From: Fidelibacterota bacterium
GTDB taxonomy: Bacteria > Fidelibacterota > Marinisomatia > Marinisomatales > Marinisomataceae
Length of the DNA: 64,000 bases
Assembly: GCA_019654715.1 (NCBI GenBank)
Contig: BPEH01000004.1
Coordinates: 1 to 64,000, forward strand
Reading direction: 5' to 3'
Shown one piece after another: positions 48,853 to 59,412 of the stretch. Position numbers and translations under genes: made by a program. The notes under the pieces are model-generated. The model saw only the letters and a list, made by a program, of their open reading frames with translations. It did not search any database and was not told the DNA's origin. Position 1 is the first letter of the stretch. Each line of letters opens with the position of its first letter.

Positions 48853-49791
48853 TATAAATCTTTTATTTTATCAACCATATCATAAGGTGATTCAAGTTTA
48901 GCGTCTTTTGATTCATTTTCTTAAGAAATTTCTTTCTCTTCTCTGTCCAAAAACCTTCAATAATATCATTTTCGATAATATTCTTTACTCTTCTAGAAAA
49001 ACGTAACATCTGACGAGATTTTACACTTTCATTCTTTTTTATTGAACTATAAAATTTAATTAATGCATTTGCAAATCCTTCAACTCCATCACCAGTTTTA
49101 CAACGGGTTTTTAAAAAATTGGGGATTTGAGAAGCATCTTTCTTTGTTGATGAGATAATATTCTTTATTGATCGTACCATTAAGTTTGCATCTTCTCTAT
49201 CATATTTATTCACAACAAATATATCTGCTAATTCTAATATGCCTGCTTTCAATAATTGAATTTCATCTCCTGATTCCGGAACAAATACTAATGCAGTCAA
49301 ATCTGTAATCTCAGAAACGCTATATTCTGATTGTCCAACTCCAACTGTTTCAATAAAGACAATATCTTTGCCCTAAAGGCAAGAATATCAGAAAAATCTT
49401 CAGCAAGCTCCGTAATGCCCCCTAATTCAGCACGTGAACCCATACTTCTAACAAATACATCTTTATCATCAATCGCATTCTTTATTCGTACACGATCACC
49501 CAAAAATGATCCACCTGTAATTGGACTAGAAGGATCAATTGCAATAACACCGACAGATAATTTATTATCTCTCAATATAGGAATAAGCATATTCATTAAT
49601 GAGCTTTTACCAGATCCAGGTGGACCTGTGATACCTATTTTTATAGCATTAAGAGAATCTTTAAAAATGTGTTTAGATATCTCACGTCTAGAAAATTTTC
49701 CGGTCTCAATTCCAGTCATAAGTTCTGAAATTGATATAAAATCATTTTTCTTTGCCTTTTCTAATATTTTCTCTAAGGTTTTTAAAGCCAC
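48852..49791 (-). CDS. meaB: MeaB/ArgK-type G3E GTPase, frameshifted
   Basis: GTPase chaperone that loads and protects B12-dependent mutases such as methylmalonyl-CoA mutase. N-terminal frame: GITGPPGSGKSSLMNMLIP (P-loop), VIAIDPSSPITGGSFLGDR and VRSMGSRAELGG. A shift near 49370 reads through IVFIETVGVGQSEYSV to ALVFVPESGDEIQLLKAGILE and FVVNKYDR (NKxD). A last shift near 48920 gives a C-terminus ENESKDAKLESPYDMVDKI, ending at 48852 in a TAATG overlap with tatC. The partner mutase is not in the window. Confidence 0.9.
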
Positions 49792-49886
49792 CTACTAATT
49801 TAAGTTGTACAATTTTTAAAACAATAATCAAAACTAGAAATTTATTGACATCGATTTCGGAATAAGATAAGTTGCTTACGCAATTT

Positions 49887-50144
49887 ATGGATAGACATAA
49901 ACAACAAATAAAACGCGATAGACAAGATTTAAAACGTAGAGAAATTAATTCTCAAAATAAATCTAGAATGAGGACATTAATTAAAAGTGTTCTTTCTGAA
50001 AAAGATGCCAATAAAGCAAAAGATCTATATGGAAGTGCTGTATCTTTTATAGACAAAATGGCTAGCAAAAATCTAATTCATAAAAACAATGCTGCTAGAC
50101 AAAAATCAAAAATTACTAATCACTTAAATTCTTTAAGTAAATAA
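49887..50144 (+). CDS. rpsT: 30S ribosomal protein S20
   Basis: 85 residues from the ATG at 49887 (MDRHKQQIKRDRQDLKRREIN), which lines up with the family start; a TTG at 49872 would add five atypical residues. The protein is basic and helical, with the S20 pattern NKSRMRTLIKSVL and DKMASKNLIHKNNAARQKSKI. It binds 16S rRNA. It is divergent from meaB and convergent with guaB, whose stop lies in the next base. Confidence 0.93.
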   Translation: MDRHKQQIKRDRQDLKRREINSQNKSRMRTLIKSVLSEKDANKAKDLYGSAVSFIDKMASKNLIHKNNAARQKSKITNHLNSLSK

Positions 50145-51614
50145 TTATTTATTACTACGGCCTTGATAATTTGGCGCTTCTTTAATAATGCTCACTTCAT
50201 GCGGATGATTTTCTTTCACACCTGCAGAAGAAATTTGTATAAATTTTTTGTTCTTATGGAATAACTTAAGATTCTTAGCACCACAATACCCCATGGATGA
50301 TTTTAAACCACCAATCAATTGAAAAATTGTATTTTTGACAGGACCTCTAAAAGGTACCATGCCTTCGATTCCTTCTGGGACAAGTTTTAACTCATCTTTT
50401 TCTTGCTGAAAGTACCTATCTCCTCCACCTTCTTTCATTGCAGCCAATGAACCCATACCTCGGTAAGATTTATATCTTCTTCCTTCGTAAACAATAGTTT
50501 CACCAGGACTTTCATCCATTCCTGCCAGCACACCACCTAACATGACAACATTTGCGCCTGCTGCTAATGATTTCGCAATATCACCGCTAAATCTTATTCC
50601 ACCATCTGCCACAATTGGAACATTATGCTTCTTTGCAGCTTCTACACAGTCAATAATAGCAGATAATTGGGGAACACCAACACCTGAAACAATTCTTGTT
50701 GTACAACTCGAACCAGCACCAATACCAACTTTAACACAATCAGCACCAGCCTTGATTAAATCGATTGTTGCTTCAGCGGTTGCTACATTACCAGCTATAA
50801 TTTCTAGCTTAGGAAATTTCTTTTTAATCTTTTTTACCAAATCTAAAACATACACCGAATGACCATGTGCAGTATCAACTACAACTGCATCAATTCCAAC
50901 TTTGACAAGGGCAGATATTCTTTCGCTCCAGTCCTCTCTAACACTTACTGCAGCTGCAACACATAGTCTTCCCTTTTTATCCTTGGAGGAATGAGGAAAT
51001 TCTTCTTTTTTCGTAATATCTTTTACAGTAATAAGACCGGCTAAATTCTTTTTACTATCAACAACCAACAAACGCTCAATACGATGTTTTTGTAAAATTG
51101 ATTTTGCTTGTTCGTTCGTTGTATCTGGCTTAACAGTAACAAGATTTTTAGAAGTCATTCGATCTTTTACTAACACATCTAAATCTTGTTCAAACCTAAT
51201 ATCTCTTCTTGTAATTATTCCAACCAATTTGTTATTTGAAAGAACTGGTAATCCACCAATAGAGTATTGCTCCATTAGTTGTTTTGCGTCTCGAATCGAT
51301 TTATTTTTATCCAACGTAATTGGATTAGTAATCATACCGCTTTCATAACGCTTCACCTTATCAACCATCAATGCTTGTTCTTCAATGGTTAGATTTTTAT
51401 GTATGACCCCAATACCTCCTTGCCTAGCAAGAGCAATGGCCATCTTTGACTCAGTCACAGTATCCATTGCTGCACTCATAACTGGAATATTTAACTTAAT
51501 ATTTTTTGTTAAAAATGTGGAACAATCAACTTCTTTTGGAAGCACAGATGATTTTTGAGGTACTAATAGTACATCATCAAACGTTAGAGTTTTTTTAATA
51601 GTGTTTTTAGCCAT
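50145..51614 (-). CDS. guaB: IMP dehydrogenase
   Basis: Oxidises IMP to XMP with NAD, the committed step to GMP. The start at 51614 (MAKNTIKKTLTFDDVLLVPQ) follows a CGGAG eight bases upstream. 489 residues: N-terminal barrel part, two CBS domains near 90-210 (MITNPITLDKNKSIRDA, MTSKNLVTVKPDTTNEQA), then the catalytic loop GAGSSCTTRIVSGVGVPQ with the active cysteine and the flap region YRGMGSLAAM. The frame is intact. Confidence 0.98.
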   Translation of the reverse strand: MAKNTIKKTLTFDDVLLVPQKSSVLPKEVDCSTFLTKNIKLNIPVMSAAMDTVTESKMAIALARQGGIGVIHKNLTIEEQALMVDKVKRYESGMITNPITLDKNKSIRDAKQLMEQYSIGGLPVLSNNKLVGIITRRDIRFEQDLDVLVKDRMTSKNLVTVKPDTTNEQAKSILQKHRIERLLVVDSKKNLAGLITVKDITKKEEFPHSSKDKKGRLCVAAAVSVREDWSERISALVKVGIDAVVVDTAHGHSVYVLDLVKKIKKKFPKLEIIAGNVATAEATIDLIKAGADCVKVGIGAGSSCTTRIVSGVGVPQLSAIIDCVEAAKKHNVPIVADGGIRFSGDIAKSLAAGANVVMLGGVLAGMDESPGETIVYEGRRYKSYRGMGSLAAMKEGGGDRYFQQEKDELKLVPEGIEGMVPFRGPVKNTIFQLIGGLKSSMGYCGAKNLKLFHKNKKFIQISSAGVKENHPHEVSIIKEAPNYQGRSNK

Positions 51615-51645
51615 GTGAAACTCCGAGCGCAAGATGTCGAATAGT

Positions 51646-51680
51646 TAGTAAAAATAACTTTTTAGAATAAAAAGTTTTTG
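51646..51680 (-). terminator. Likely terminator after the membrane-protein gene
   Basis: An eight-pair AT-rich stem (AACTTTTT / AAAAAGTT, 51656-51663 and 51669-51676) with a five-base loop. On the minus strand it is followed by ATTTTT. It would end the transcript that includes the NSS transporter and separate it from guaB. Confidence 0.5.
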
Positions 51681-51734
51681 TTGTGGTCAACATTGGACAA
51701 TTTAACAAAAAAGATAAAAAAATCCATCAGATTA

Positions 51735-52493
51735 TTAATTGCTATCGAATTTTAACCAATTATATTTCTCGTTCGATGTAAAATAATAATAAGAGTGAAA
51801 GAATAAGAAATATCCAAGACCAATTAATCCGAACCATAATTCTTTTGTAAATAAAAATATAAATAGAATTAATAGCAGATATTTTTGGGCATAATGAAGA
51901 TATTGTTCCGACTTTGCTATTAATGCAACCACTAACAATGGCAAATAAACCATTGTAGCAGTAGATACAATAGGTTCATCTTGGCGTAAGGATAGAATGA
52001 GAGCTACAATAGTTAATAGAATAGATATAATCTTAATTTGCATACTACTTGAACGATATAATAAATATAATACTAAGATTAATAATGCCAATGGAAACAT
52101 CATTCTACCAAATATCATTACATCAATAAGTGAATAAATTGATAAAAATAATAAAAAATTGGTTTGAGAATCCATTTTGACAATTCGGAATAAACCAAAA
52201 GATTCAAATCTTTTCATTAGCCAAAGAAGGACTATAGAATGAATAAGAATATTAAAAACACCAATCAAATCTTCTCTAATCATTGAAAATAAATAATCTC
52301 TATTTAAATCAATCTCCATAAATCGATAAACTGCTATATCATAAGATTTGATTAAGTAATGTTGGAAAGCAAACATTATCCACATTGGAAAAAATATTTC
52401 AAAACGATTCAGTGAATCTGTATCAATTTTTTTAAATAAGTTACGAAGTAATTGATATTGATTTGATTCGACTGGAAAAATTCTTTTAAGCAT
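51735..52493 (-). CDS. Multi-span membrane protein of unknown function
   Basis: 252 residues with about six hydrophobic helices, for instance near 33-48, 78-94, 109-140, 151-170, 177-193 and 203-230. The start lies within the transporter end (overlap of eight bases), so it may be an accessory of the NSS transporter, but nothing else supports that. There are few charged loops and no motif I recognise. Confidence 0.6.
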   Translation of the reverse strand: MLKRIFPVESNQYQLLRNLFKKIDTDSLNRFEIFFPMWIMFAFQHYLIKSYDIAVYRFMEIDLNRDYLFSMIREDLIGVFNILIHSIVLLWLMKRFESFGLFRIVKMDSQTNFLLFLSIYSLIDVMIFGRMMFPLALLILVLYLLYRSSSMQIKIISILLTIVALILSLRQDEPIVSTATMVYLPLLVVALIAKSEQYLHYAQKYLLLILFIFLFTKELWFGLIGLGYFLFFHSYYYFTSNEKYNWLKFDSN

Positions 52494-53952
52494 CTAGAAC
52501 TTCTTCTACAGGAGCAACTTCCTGTTCAACCGGCATTTCTTCTTTAGGTGGATCTGTTTTTAATCCTTCTGAAATGGCATAAAGTAAAACAAGAATGATT
52601 AGAACCGGACTTAAGAATTTTATTAAAACCCCAAAAATTGATTTATTTGACGATGATCTAAGGATTGAATTACTAAAATAAACTGATTGGGAATCTCCTT
52701 TTAATAGTTTTTTGACAACCTCATCAATACCCCAAACATATCCTGCAAAAACAGCAATAAAGAATCCACCAAGAGGCAACAATAGATTAGAAGCAAGAAA
52801 ATCTGCTACATCAAAGAAAGTAAATCCTTTGTCTTGAACAAAAAGTTTTACGTCTTCAAGTGCATTAAAAGATAATGCACATGGAATGGCAGCACAATAA
52901 ACTAATATACTCATAATCAAAGTTGCTTTTTTTCTAGAATATTTAAACTCATCTACAAGATAAGCAACACTAACTTCTAAAATGGAAATTGCAGAAGTAA
53001 TTGCTGCTATTGTTAACAGTACGAAAAAGGAAATTCCAAAAAAGTATGCTCCGGGGAGCTTTGCAAGCGATGTCGTTAAGACGTTAAATATTAATCCAGG
53101 ACCTCCAGCAGGTTCACCGCCAGCTGAAAATACAACGGTGAAGATAGCTACGCCTGCTAAAATAGCAATGAATGTGTCAAGAAATACTATGATGTAAGAC
53201 GCATTGACAATATCATCTTTATTAGACAAATAACTTCCGTAAGTCATCATAGCACCCATACCTAGACTTAATGTAAAAAAAGCATGTCCAAGTGCTTTTA
53301 GAAAAGTTTCTCCATTAACCGCTGACCAATCTGGGTTAAATAGAAATGATACTCCTTCGTTTGCACCATCTAGCATTAAACCTTGAGCTGCTAAAATGAT
53401 TAAAATTAACAACAAAGTTGGCATTAAGAATTTACTTGCTTTCTCTAGTCCAGATTTGACACCCAATAGTATGATACCAACTACCATGAGAAAGAATGCT
53501 GTATGATATCCTATTATCCATTTAACATTACTAACACTTTCTCCAAAGAACTTCTCAGAAATCTCAAGAGTTTCGAAGGCAGAAAAAGTTCCTTTGAATG
53601 CTTCTACGGTATATCCTAAAGACCATCCTCCAACAACACTATAAAAAGATAAAATTGTAAAGCTAGCTAATACCCCTAATGCACCCGCATATTTCCAAAT
53701 TGAAGATTTACCTGCTATAGATTTAAATGCTCCAACAGGATTTTTCTGTGTTTCTCTACCTAATAATATTTCAACATTAAGTATTGGTAATCCAATAGCC
53801 ACAATACAAATAAGATAAATAAACAAAAAGGCTGCTCCGCCATTTTCTCCTGCGATATAAGGGAATTTCCAGATATTACCTAATCCAACAGCTGAACCAG
53901 CAGCAGCTAATATAAAACCTGTTCTTGAACCCCATTGTTCTCTATTGTTCAT
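52486..53952 (-). CDS. Sodium-dependent transporter, NSS/SNF family
   Basis: 488 residues from the ATG at 53952 (MNNREQWGSRTGFILAAAGSAVG). The first helix has the family signature GSAVGLGNIWKFPY followed by NGGAAF, which form the sodium and substrate sites. About 12 helices follow (SLGMGAMMTYGSYLSNKDD, AAITSAISILEVSVAYL). The C-terminal tail is acidic and E/P/V-rich (PPKEEMPVEQEVAPVEEVLDA). Substrates of bacterial members are often amino acids. Upstream it overlaps a small exported protein gene by 11 bases. Confidence 0.95.
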   Translation of the reverse strand: MNNREQWGSRTGFILAAAGSAVGLGNIWKFPYIAGENGGAAFLFIYLICIVAIGLPILNVEILLGRETQKNPVGAFKSIAGKSSIWKYAGALGVLASFTILSFYSVVGGWSLGYTVEAFKGTFSAFETLEISEKFFGESVSNVKWIIGYHTAFFLMVVGIILLGVKSGLEKASKFLMPTLLLILIILAAQGLMLDGANEGVSFLFNPDWSAVNGETFLKALGHAFFTLSLGMGAMMTYGSYLSNKDDIVNASYIIVFLDTFIAILAGVAIFTVVFSAGGEPAGGPGLIFNVLTTSLAKLPGAYFFGISFFVLLTIAAITSAISILEVSVAYLVDEFKYSRKKATLIMSILVYCAAIPCALSFNALEDVKLFVQDKGFTFFDVADFLASNLLLPLGGFFIAVFAGYVWGIDEVVKKLLKGDSQSVYFSNSILRSSSNKSIFGVLIKFLSPVLIILVLLYAISEGLKTDPPKEEMPVEQEVAPVEEVLDA

Positions 53953-54376
53953 CGCTATCTTCTTCCGTTGTTGGATCATTCTCTTCGACAATCCTGTCAA
54001 AGTCATCTAAATGCGCTTCAACAACCGCATCTAGAATCCCATAAAAATACAAACCTATAGCAATCCATGCAAATCGATTTCTTTCTCGTAAATAATAATT
54101 GCGAGAATGTTTATCTGATTCTTCATAATTGCTATACTTTTCTCTATTCTCATTAAAGCTCCATAAAGCCAATATTTCCCCAGCTATTAATACATACCCT
54201 TTTATATTTTGATCATTATATATCTGACCAGCACCAGGAAAAATTAAAGAACGTTTCATCGCAGTTCTTGGATCTTTTAATTGCTCACTTTCAGAACGAA
54301 AATCCATTTTCTCTTGAGGAAATACAACCGAACTAATAAAACAAACAAAAATTAATGTTCTAATTACCCTAGACAT
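53942..54376 (-). CDS. Small exported DUF5683-like membrane protein
   Basis: 144 residues with a signal peptide (TLIFVCFISSVVFPQ). The segment TAMKRSLIFPGAGQIYNDQNIKGYVLIAGE resembles the DUF5683 pattern RSLxxPGxGQxYN found in Bacteroidota and relatives. A helix near 63-75 and another near 103-118 follow, then an acidic tail (EENDPTTEEDSDEQ). The function is unknown. It overlaps ridA by 13 bases and the transporter gene by 11. Confidence 0.65.
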   Translation of the reverse strand: MSRVIRTLIFVCFISSVVFPQEKMDFRSESEQLKDPRTAMKRSLIFPGAGQIYNDQNIKGYVLIAGEILALWSFNENREKYSNYEESDKHSRNYYLRERNRFAWIAIGLYFYGILDAVVEAHLDDFDRIVEENDPTTEEDSDEQ

Positions 54377-54735
54377 TCAATTTCTACCCTAGCACCCATT
54401 GGCAAAGCTGAAACTTGAATCGTTGAACGTGACGGATATTCGCTTTTTATTCTTTTCTCAATCTCGCTATTAATTAAAGGAGTATAACTTAAATCAGTAA
54501 CAAAAACGGTGAATTTTTTAACATCGTTTAAGTCTTTATTGTTATCCGATAAAACAGCTTCAATATTATCAAATACTTGAACAATCTCATCTTCGATAGT
54601 AGCATTATTCAACTTTACTGGATCAGAATTGGGATCAATTGGAATTTGGCCAGCTGTAACCCAACCACTATCCCTACTCAAATGCCTAAACATTGAATAT
54701 GGTCCAACAGGTTTTGGTGCTTTTAATTTATTCAT
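54364..54735 (-). CDS. RidA/YjgF family enamine/imine deaminase
   Basis: 123 residues. RidA pattern: APKPVGPYSMFRHL at the start, GWVTAGQIPIDPNS, QVFDNIEAVLSDNNKDLNDV, KFTVFVTDL and a C-terminal RSTIQVSALPMGARVEIECLG with the arginine of the active site. It hydrolyses reactive enamines from PLP enzymes. The gene is intact and sits between the PPC protein and a membrane protein in a tight cluster. Confidence 0.93.
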   Translation of the reverse strand: MNKLKAPKPVGPYSMFRHLSRDSGWVTAGQIPIDPNSDPVKLNNATIEDEIVQVFDNIEAVLSDNNKDLNDVKKFTVFVTDLSYTPLINSEIEKRIKSEYPSRSTIQVSALPMGARVEIECLG

Positions 54736-54747
54736 TACTATATCCTT

Positions 54748-55176
54748 TTAAAGTTTGCATAAATTTAATGTAGCTAATCCTATATTATCATCAATTTCTC
54801 TATAAGTTTTCTGATTAAAACTATGTAATATGAATTCTCCGACTGCTCCTACTTTCATCTCAAAAAGATGTCCTCCAAATACCTGCATATTATGATCTCC
54901 AATGGCAATATGAGCATGAATAAATGGTTGATTATCTTTTAATGCTATATTGCCTTGAAATGAAATTAATTCATGCATATCATCAAATAATTTATGGTGA
55001 TATTTTTTTGCTTTAATATCATATATACCCATATCAATGTTTTTAACAGCTCCTATACCAGAAATTTGACCAGAATGTATATTATGATCGATACAAAAAT
55101 TTGTAAGTGTATCCATCACTTTTTCTTCTTTTTCTACATATACCATATATGAATTATCAATTTGTTGAAATTCCAT
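54748..55176 (-). CDS. PPC-domain (DUF296) protein
   Basis: 142 residues with the PPC/AHL-type fold: a start FQQIDNSYMVYVEKEEKVM, then HSGQISGIGAVKNIDMGIYD, PFIHAHIAIGDHNMQVFGGHL with the clustered histidines, and GEFILHSF. In plants such domains bind DNA with an AT-hook; bacterial stand-alone forms have no known role and may bind metal. The stop and alaS start arrangement (end of alaS at 55176) suggests co-transcription. Confidence 0.85.
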   Translation of the reverse strand: MEFQQIDNSYMVYVEKEEKVMDTLTNFCIDHNIHSGQISGIGAVKNIDMGIYDIKAKKYHHKLFDDMHELISFQGNIALKDNQPFIHAHIAIGDHNMQVFGGHLFEMKVGAVGEFILHSFNQKTYREIDDNIGLATLNLCKL

Positions 55177-57713
55177 TAGATCTTCTTTAATTCATTTTTT
55201 ATTATTTCATCAATAACAGATTGAATTTGATCTAAAGAAAATTCCGATGATGTACCAGCCATAGCAAAATCATCTTTACCACCACCGCCTCCACCTAACT
55301 TTTCAGCAATACATTTTGCTAGATGACCAGCAGATAATGATTTTTCAATCAAATCCTTCGATACGCTAACTGATATCGTTTTATTTTCATTAATAGACGT
55401 TGAAAAAACTGCGATACCTGACTTAAACTTTGTATTTAATTTTTTATTTAACTTTTTCAAACCATCAGTTGATTCTAAAGCGACTTCTTCATTTATGAAT
55501 GGGATATTATCTAGATGTTTTTGATTCTCAATCATTTGATCAATATCAATAGCATTTAACATATCTGATTGATTTTTTTTCTCAAGCTCCCTCTTGTCAG
55601 AAGCTTCTTGTAAGCGACTAGTAGCATCCATTTTACTTTCAAGATAAGAACCAATATATTGTCCAGTAAGAGCATGTACTCTTCGAACTCCAGATGCAAT
55701 AGCTTTGTCTTGTGTTATCATAAATTTATTGATTTCTCCAGTAGCTGAAACATGAGTTCCTCCACATAATTCTTTTGAGAAAGAACCCATAGTTAATACT
55801 CTAACTTTTTCTCCATATTTTTCACCAAATAAAGCCATAGCCCCTTCTTGTTTTGCTTCTTCCAAGGTTTTTATTTCTGTTTTTACCGATATATTTTCAG
55901 CAATCTTATCATTAACGAGTAAATCAATTGCCTCAATATCTTTCTCAGCAAGTTTATTAGGGTGTGTAAAATCAAATCTCAAATAATCTGGACCAACAAG
56001 TGATCCTGCTTGATTAATATGAGAACCAAGAATATCTTTTAATGCTTGATGCAATAAGTGTGTAGCAGAGTGATTAGCTTTAATATCTTTTCTTCGTGAA
56101 GAATCGATTCTACAATCAACATTCAGGTCTTTACTTAATGAACCTCTTTCTAAATCACAAATATGAATTATAGAATCACCGCTCTTCTGAGTATCAACAA
56201 CCTTTAAAGAAAAATCTTTATTTTCTATAGAACCTGAATCACCAATTTGTCCTCCAGATTCTGCATAAAAAGGAGTTTTATCTAAAACAACAAAAACTTG
56301 GCTATCCTCATTGCCCCATTTCACTATTTTGCTTTTACTTTCCTCAGAATCATAACCAACAAACTCTGAATGACTCCCTTTATTGTCTAGCATCCATTTA
56401 ACATTGCTTCTATCAAAAGTAAATTTTTGACTACTTTTAGCAAGATCTTTCTGTTTTTGCATCTCTTTGTCAAAACCTTTTTTGTCAACATTCATGCCTT
56501 GCTCATCTGCCATCAATTCTGTCAAATCCAAAGGAAATCCATAAGTATCATACAATTTAAATGCATCTGAACCGCTTATAGTGTCAGAAGAATTCTTTAC
56601 AATTTTTTCAAATTGAATGACTCCTCTTTCAAGAGTAAGAAGGAAAGATTCTTCTTCATTTAATATGGTTTGTTCTTTTGTGTGTTTGTTTCTCTTTCAA
56701 TTCAGGATAAGCGTCAGACATTGTGGAAACAACTGATTGGACCAATTTATATAATATTGGTTCCTTTTAAAATCAAGATTCATCACAAATTTAGATGCTC
56801 TTCTTAGTACTCTTCTAACAACATAGCCTCTACCTTCATTTGATGGCAATACTCCATCGGCTATAGCAAATGATAGCATTCTAATATGATCGCATATAAC
56901 ATTGTATGTCACTTCATTGTCAATATATTTTGTTTTCGATATTTTTTCTAAATCTGATATAGTTTCTGAAAATAAATCGGTTTCATAGTTTGAATTCTTG
57001 CCCTGAAGAACAGAACAAATTCTTTCTAGCCCCGCTCCTGTATCAACATGTTTATTGGGCAAATCTTCCAGCGTTCCATCTTTTAATCTATTATTCTGAA
57101 TAAATACAAGATTCCACAATTCCCAATAATCAGATGAATTATTGACATGTTTCGCATTTTGATTCTCTAAGTCGTCTCCAACATAGTAATGAATTTCAGA
57201 ACAAGGACCACATGGACCTGTTTCTGCCATTTCCCAAAAATTATCTTTCTTTCCACATTTTATAATACGACTTTTATCAATATCAGTCTCTTTTTCCCAT
57301 AAATTGTATGCTTCATCATCATCTTTAAACACTGTAACCCACAGACGAGACTTATCTAACTTCCAAACTTCTGTAAATAATTCCCAAGCCCATTGGATAG
57401 CTTCTTTTTTATAATAGTCTCCAAAAGACCAATTACCTAACATTTCGAAAAATGTATGATGGAAACCATCTCTTCCAACTTCTTCTAAGTCATTGTGTTT
57501 TCCACTTACTCTAATACATTTTTGGCTATTTACTACTCTTATATATTTTGGTTTTTCTAAATCAAGAAAAATCGATTTAAACTGATTCATGCCAGCATTT
57601 GTAAACAACAAAGATTTATCATCATAAGGTAGAACAGGAGCACTTGCAACTTTATGGTGTTTTTTGTTTTCAAAAAATTTTATAAATGATTGTCTAATTT
57701 TCTTGCTATTCAT
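55176..57713 (-). CDS. alaS: Alanyl-tRNA synthetase, frameshifted
   Basis: Joined length is about 845 residues. The N-terminal class II core (from 57713) has [54 protein letters not shown] and [16 protein letters not shown]. Shifts near 56758 and 56690 lead through [21 protein letters not shown] and [18 protein letters not shown] to the frame with [15 protein letters not shown]. The editing domain has [12 protein letters not shown] and [12 protein letters not shown] (the zinc ligands). The C-terminal C-Ala part ends with [18 protein letters not shown]. Confidence 0.96.
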
Positions 57714-57812
57714 TGATAGACTATTTTACGAGAATCTAAACAAATATTATATGAAAAATAATGGAACAATGTTTTTTTAGATTCTGCTCACAAAAATTTC
57801 ATAAATTGCATT

Positions 57813-58409
57813 ATGTTCAGATTGTCTTTAATCTTTCTTCTATTTTGTTCCTTATCATTTGGACAGAATAATACCATAAATGATTTGAGCATTGATTCAA
57901 GAGAAAATGGAACGATTATTGAATTACAATCAACAAAAAAAGTAGATCTGAAAAATATTACTGCTTGGTATTCATCAGAATGGTTTTATTTAACTGTTTA
58001 CGATGCAAAAAGTGATAGTACAGAATTATTAAATACAGATTTTAGCAATCCAGTTAGAAAAATTGAAGTTGCCAATAGTGAAGAATCTACACAAATCGCT
58101 TTACAGTTTAATGAATCAATTGAATCATTTGAGATTATGCCACCATTGAAAAAAGGAGTTTCGCTTATTCTCCGTTTCCCACAAGAAGATATAAAAAATG
58201 ACTTAGCCAATACAAATGATCTGGAAGAATTTGCAGAATATAATGAACCAGCTAAAAATAATAAATTCAAAGACAGTCTAAGAAATAAAGGTAATCCAGC
58301 AAATAAACTAATGCCTTTTGTGGGAATGATTGTTGCTGTGAGTGATATCACTAACCCAGGAGTTTTTCTTGTTGGAACATTAATTGGGTTATCAAGCTTA
58401 TTCTTCTAA
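57813..58409 (+). CDS. Exported AMIN-like beta protein with C-terminal hydrophobic segments
   Basis: 198 residues. Signal peptide LSLIFLLFCSLSFGQ, then a beta-rich domain (GTIIELQSTKKVDL, WFYLTVYDAKSDSTELL, VRKIEVANSEESTQIALQF) that recalls AMIN-type domains of secretion and cell-wall proteins. Two short hydrophobic stretches at the end (MPFVGMIVAVSDITNPGVFL and VGTLIGLSSLFF). Its stop is adjacent to the convergent pip stop. Family assignment is uncertain. Confidence 0.5.
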   Translation: MFRLSLIFLLFCSLSFGQNNTINDLSIDSRENGTIIELQSTKKVDLKNITAWYSSEWFYLTVYDAKSDSTELLNTDFSNPVRKIEVANSEESTQIALQFNESIESFEIMPPLKKGVSLILRFPQEDIKNDLANTNDLEEFAEYNEPAKNNKFKDSLRNKGNPANKLMPFVGMIVAVSDITNPGVFLVGTLIGLSSLFF

Positions 58410-59354
58410 TTAAAGACTAGAAAACTTTTCTGTATACTCCAGAATCTTATCTTTTATTCCTTCTTCAAATATAGAATGTCCAGCATCTGGAATAATGTGT
58501 AAATCTGCTTCTGGCCATGCTTGATGTAAATCCCATGCTTGTACAACCGGGCAAATAATATCATACCTTCCATGAATAATGACTCCAGGAATATGTCTAA
58601 TCTTATCTACATTTTCTATAAGATGATTATTAGAATTAAACCAACAATTATTCATAAAATAATGGCATTCAATTCTAGCAAATGCCTCCGCAAATTTTTC
58701 GTCTGAAAAATCAGAAATAAAATTCTCATCTTGCATCAGTCTTACAGTACTTCCTTCCCATGTACTCCATGCTTTTGCTGCTTCAATTTTTTTGGAATGA
58801 TCGTCACCAGTCAAGATTTCATAGTAAGCTTGCATTAAGTTATCTCTTTTTTCAACAGGAATAGGTGCTAAAAAAGATTCCCATCTATCTGGGAAAATAT
58901 TATTAGCTCCCTCCTGATAAAACCAATCTATCTCTTTCTTTCGCACTAGAAAGATTCCCCTAAGAATTAAACCTTTACATGAATTAGGGTAAGTCTGACT
59001 ATATGCTAGTGATAATGTGCTCCCCCAGCTACCACCAAAAACAACCCAATTATCAATAGAAAGATGATTACGAATCTTTTCAATATCATCTACTAAATCC
59101 CATGTAGTATTTTCTTTTAATTCTGCAAAAGGAGTGCTTTTTCCACATCCGCGTTGATCAAACATGATAATGCGCCATTTATCTGGATTAAAATATCTTC
59201 TATATTTTGGATCTACTCCTCCCCCTGGTCCACCATGTAAAAAAATGACAGGTTTACCATTTTTATTTCCTGACTCTTCTACATAGATAGTATGTAAATC
59301 AGAGACTGGTAAATGAAAGGTATTAAAAGGTTCAATATTAGGAAATAATTCCAT
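58410..59354 (-). CDS. pip: Proline iminopeptidase
   Basis: 314 residues of the S33 alpha/beta hydrolase family. The oxyanion loop HGGPGGG is followed by FDQRGCGKSTP, the nucleophile elbow GGSWGSTL (Ser near 110), HGRYDIICPV (Asp) and DAGHSIFE (His). WSTWEGSTV and AFARIECHYF in the cap are typical of proline iminopeptidases, which remove N-terminal proline from peptides. No signal peptide, so cytoplasmic. The frame is intact. The gene may be functionally linked with the DPP IV for peptide use. Confidence 0.93.
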   Translation of the reverse strand: MELFPNIEPFNTFHLPVSDLHTIYVEESGNKNGKPVIFLHGGPGGGVDPKYRRYFNPDKWRIIMFDQRGCGKSTPFAELKENTTWDLVDDIEKIRNHLSIDNWVVFGGSWGSTLSLAYSQTYPNSCKGLILRGIFLVRKKEIDWFYQEGANNIFPDRWESFLAPIPVEKRDNLMQAYYEILTGDDHSKKIEAAKAWSTWEGSTVRLMQDENFISDFSDEKFAEAFARIECHYFMNNCWFNSNNHLIENVDKIRHIPGVIIHGRYDIICPVVQAWDLHQAWPEADLHIIPDAGHSIFEEGIKDKILEYTEKFSSL

Positions 59355-59412
59355 AGTAAAATTTAATAATTTATCCTAATATAATGCTCGGAAAACATTG
59401 AAAGTTTGAAAA

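Noticed and set aside
49872-49886. TTG start for S20 at 49872
   Set aside because: The ATG at 49887 matches the family start better and the extra five residues are atypical.
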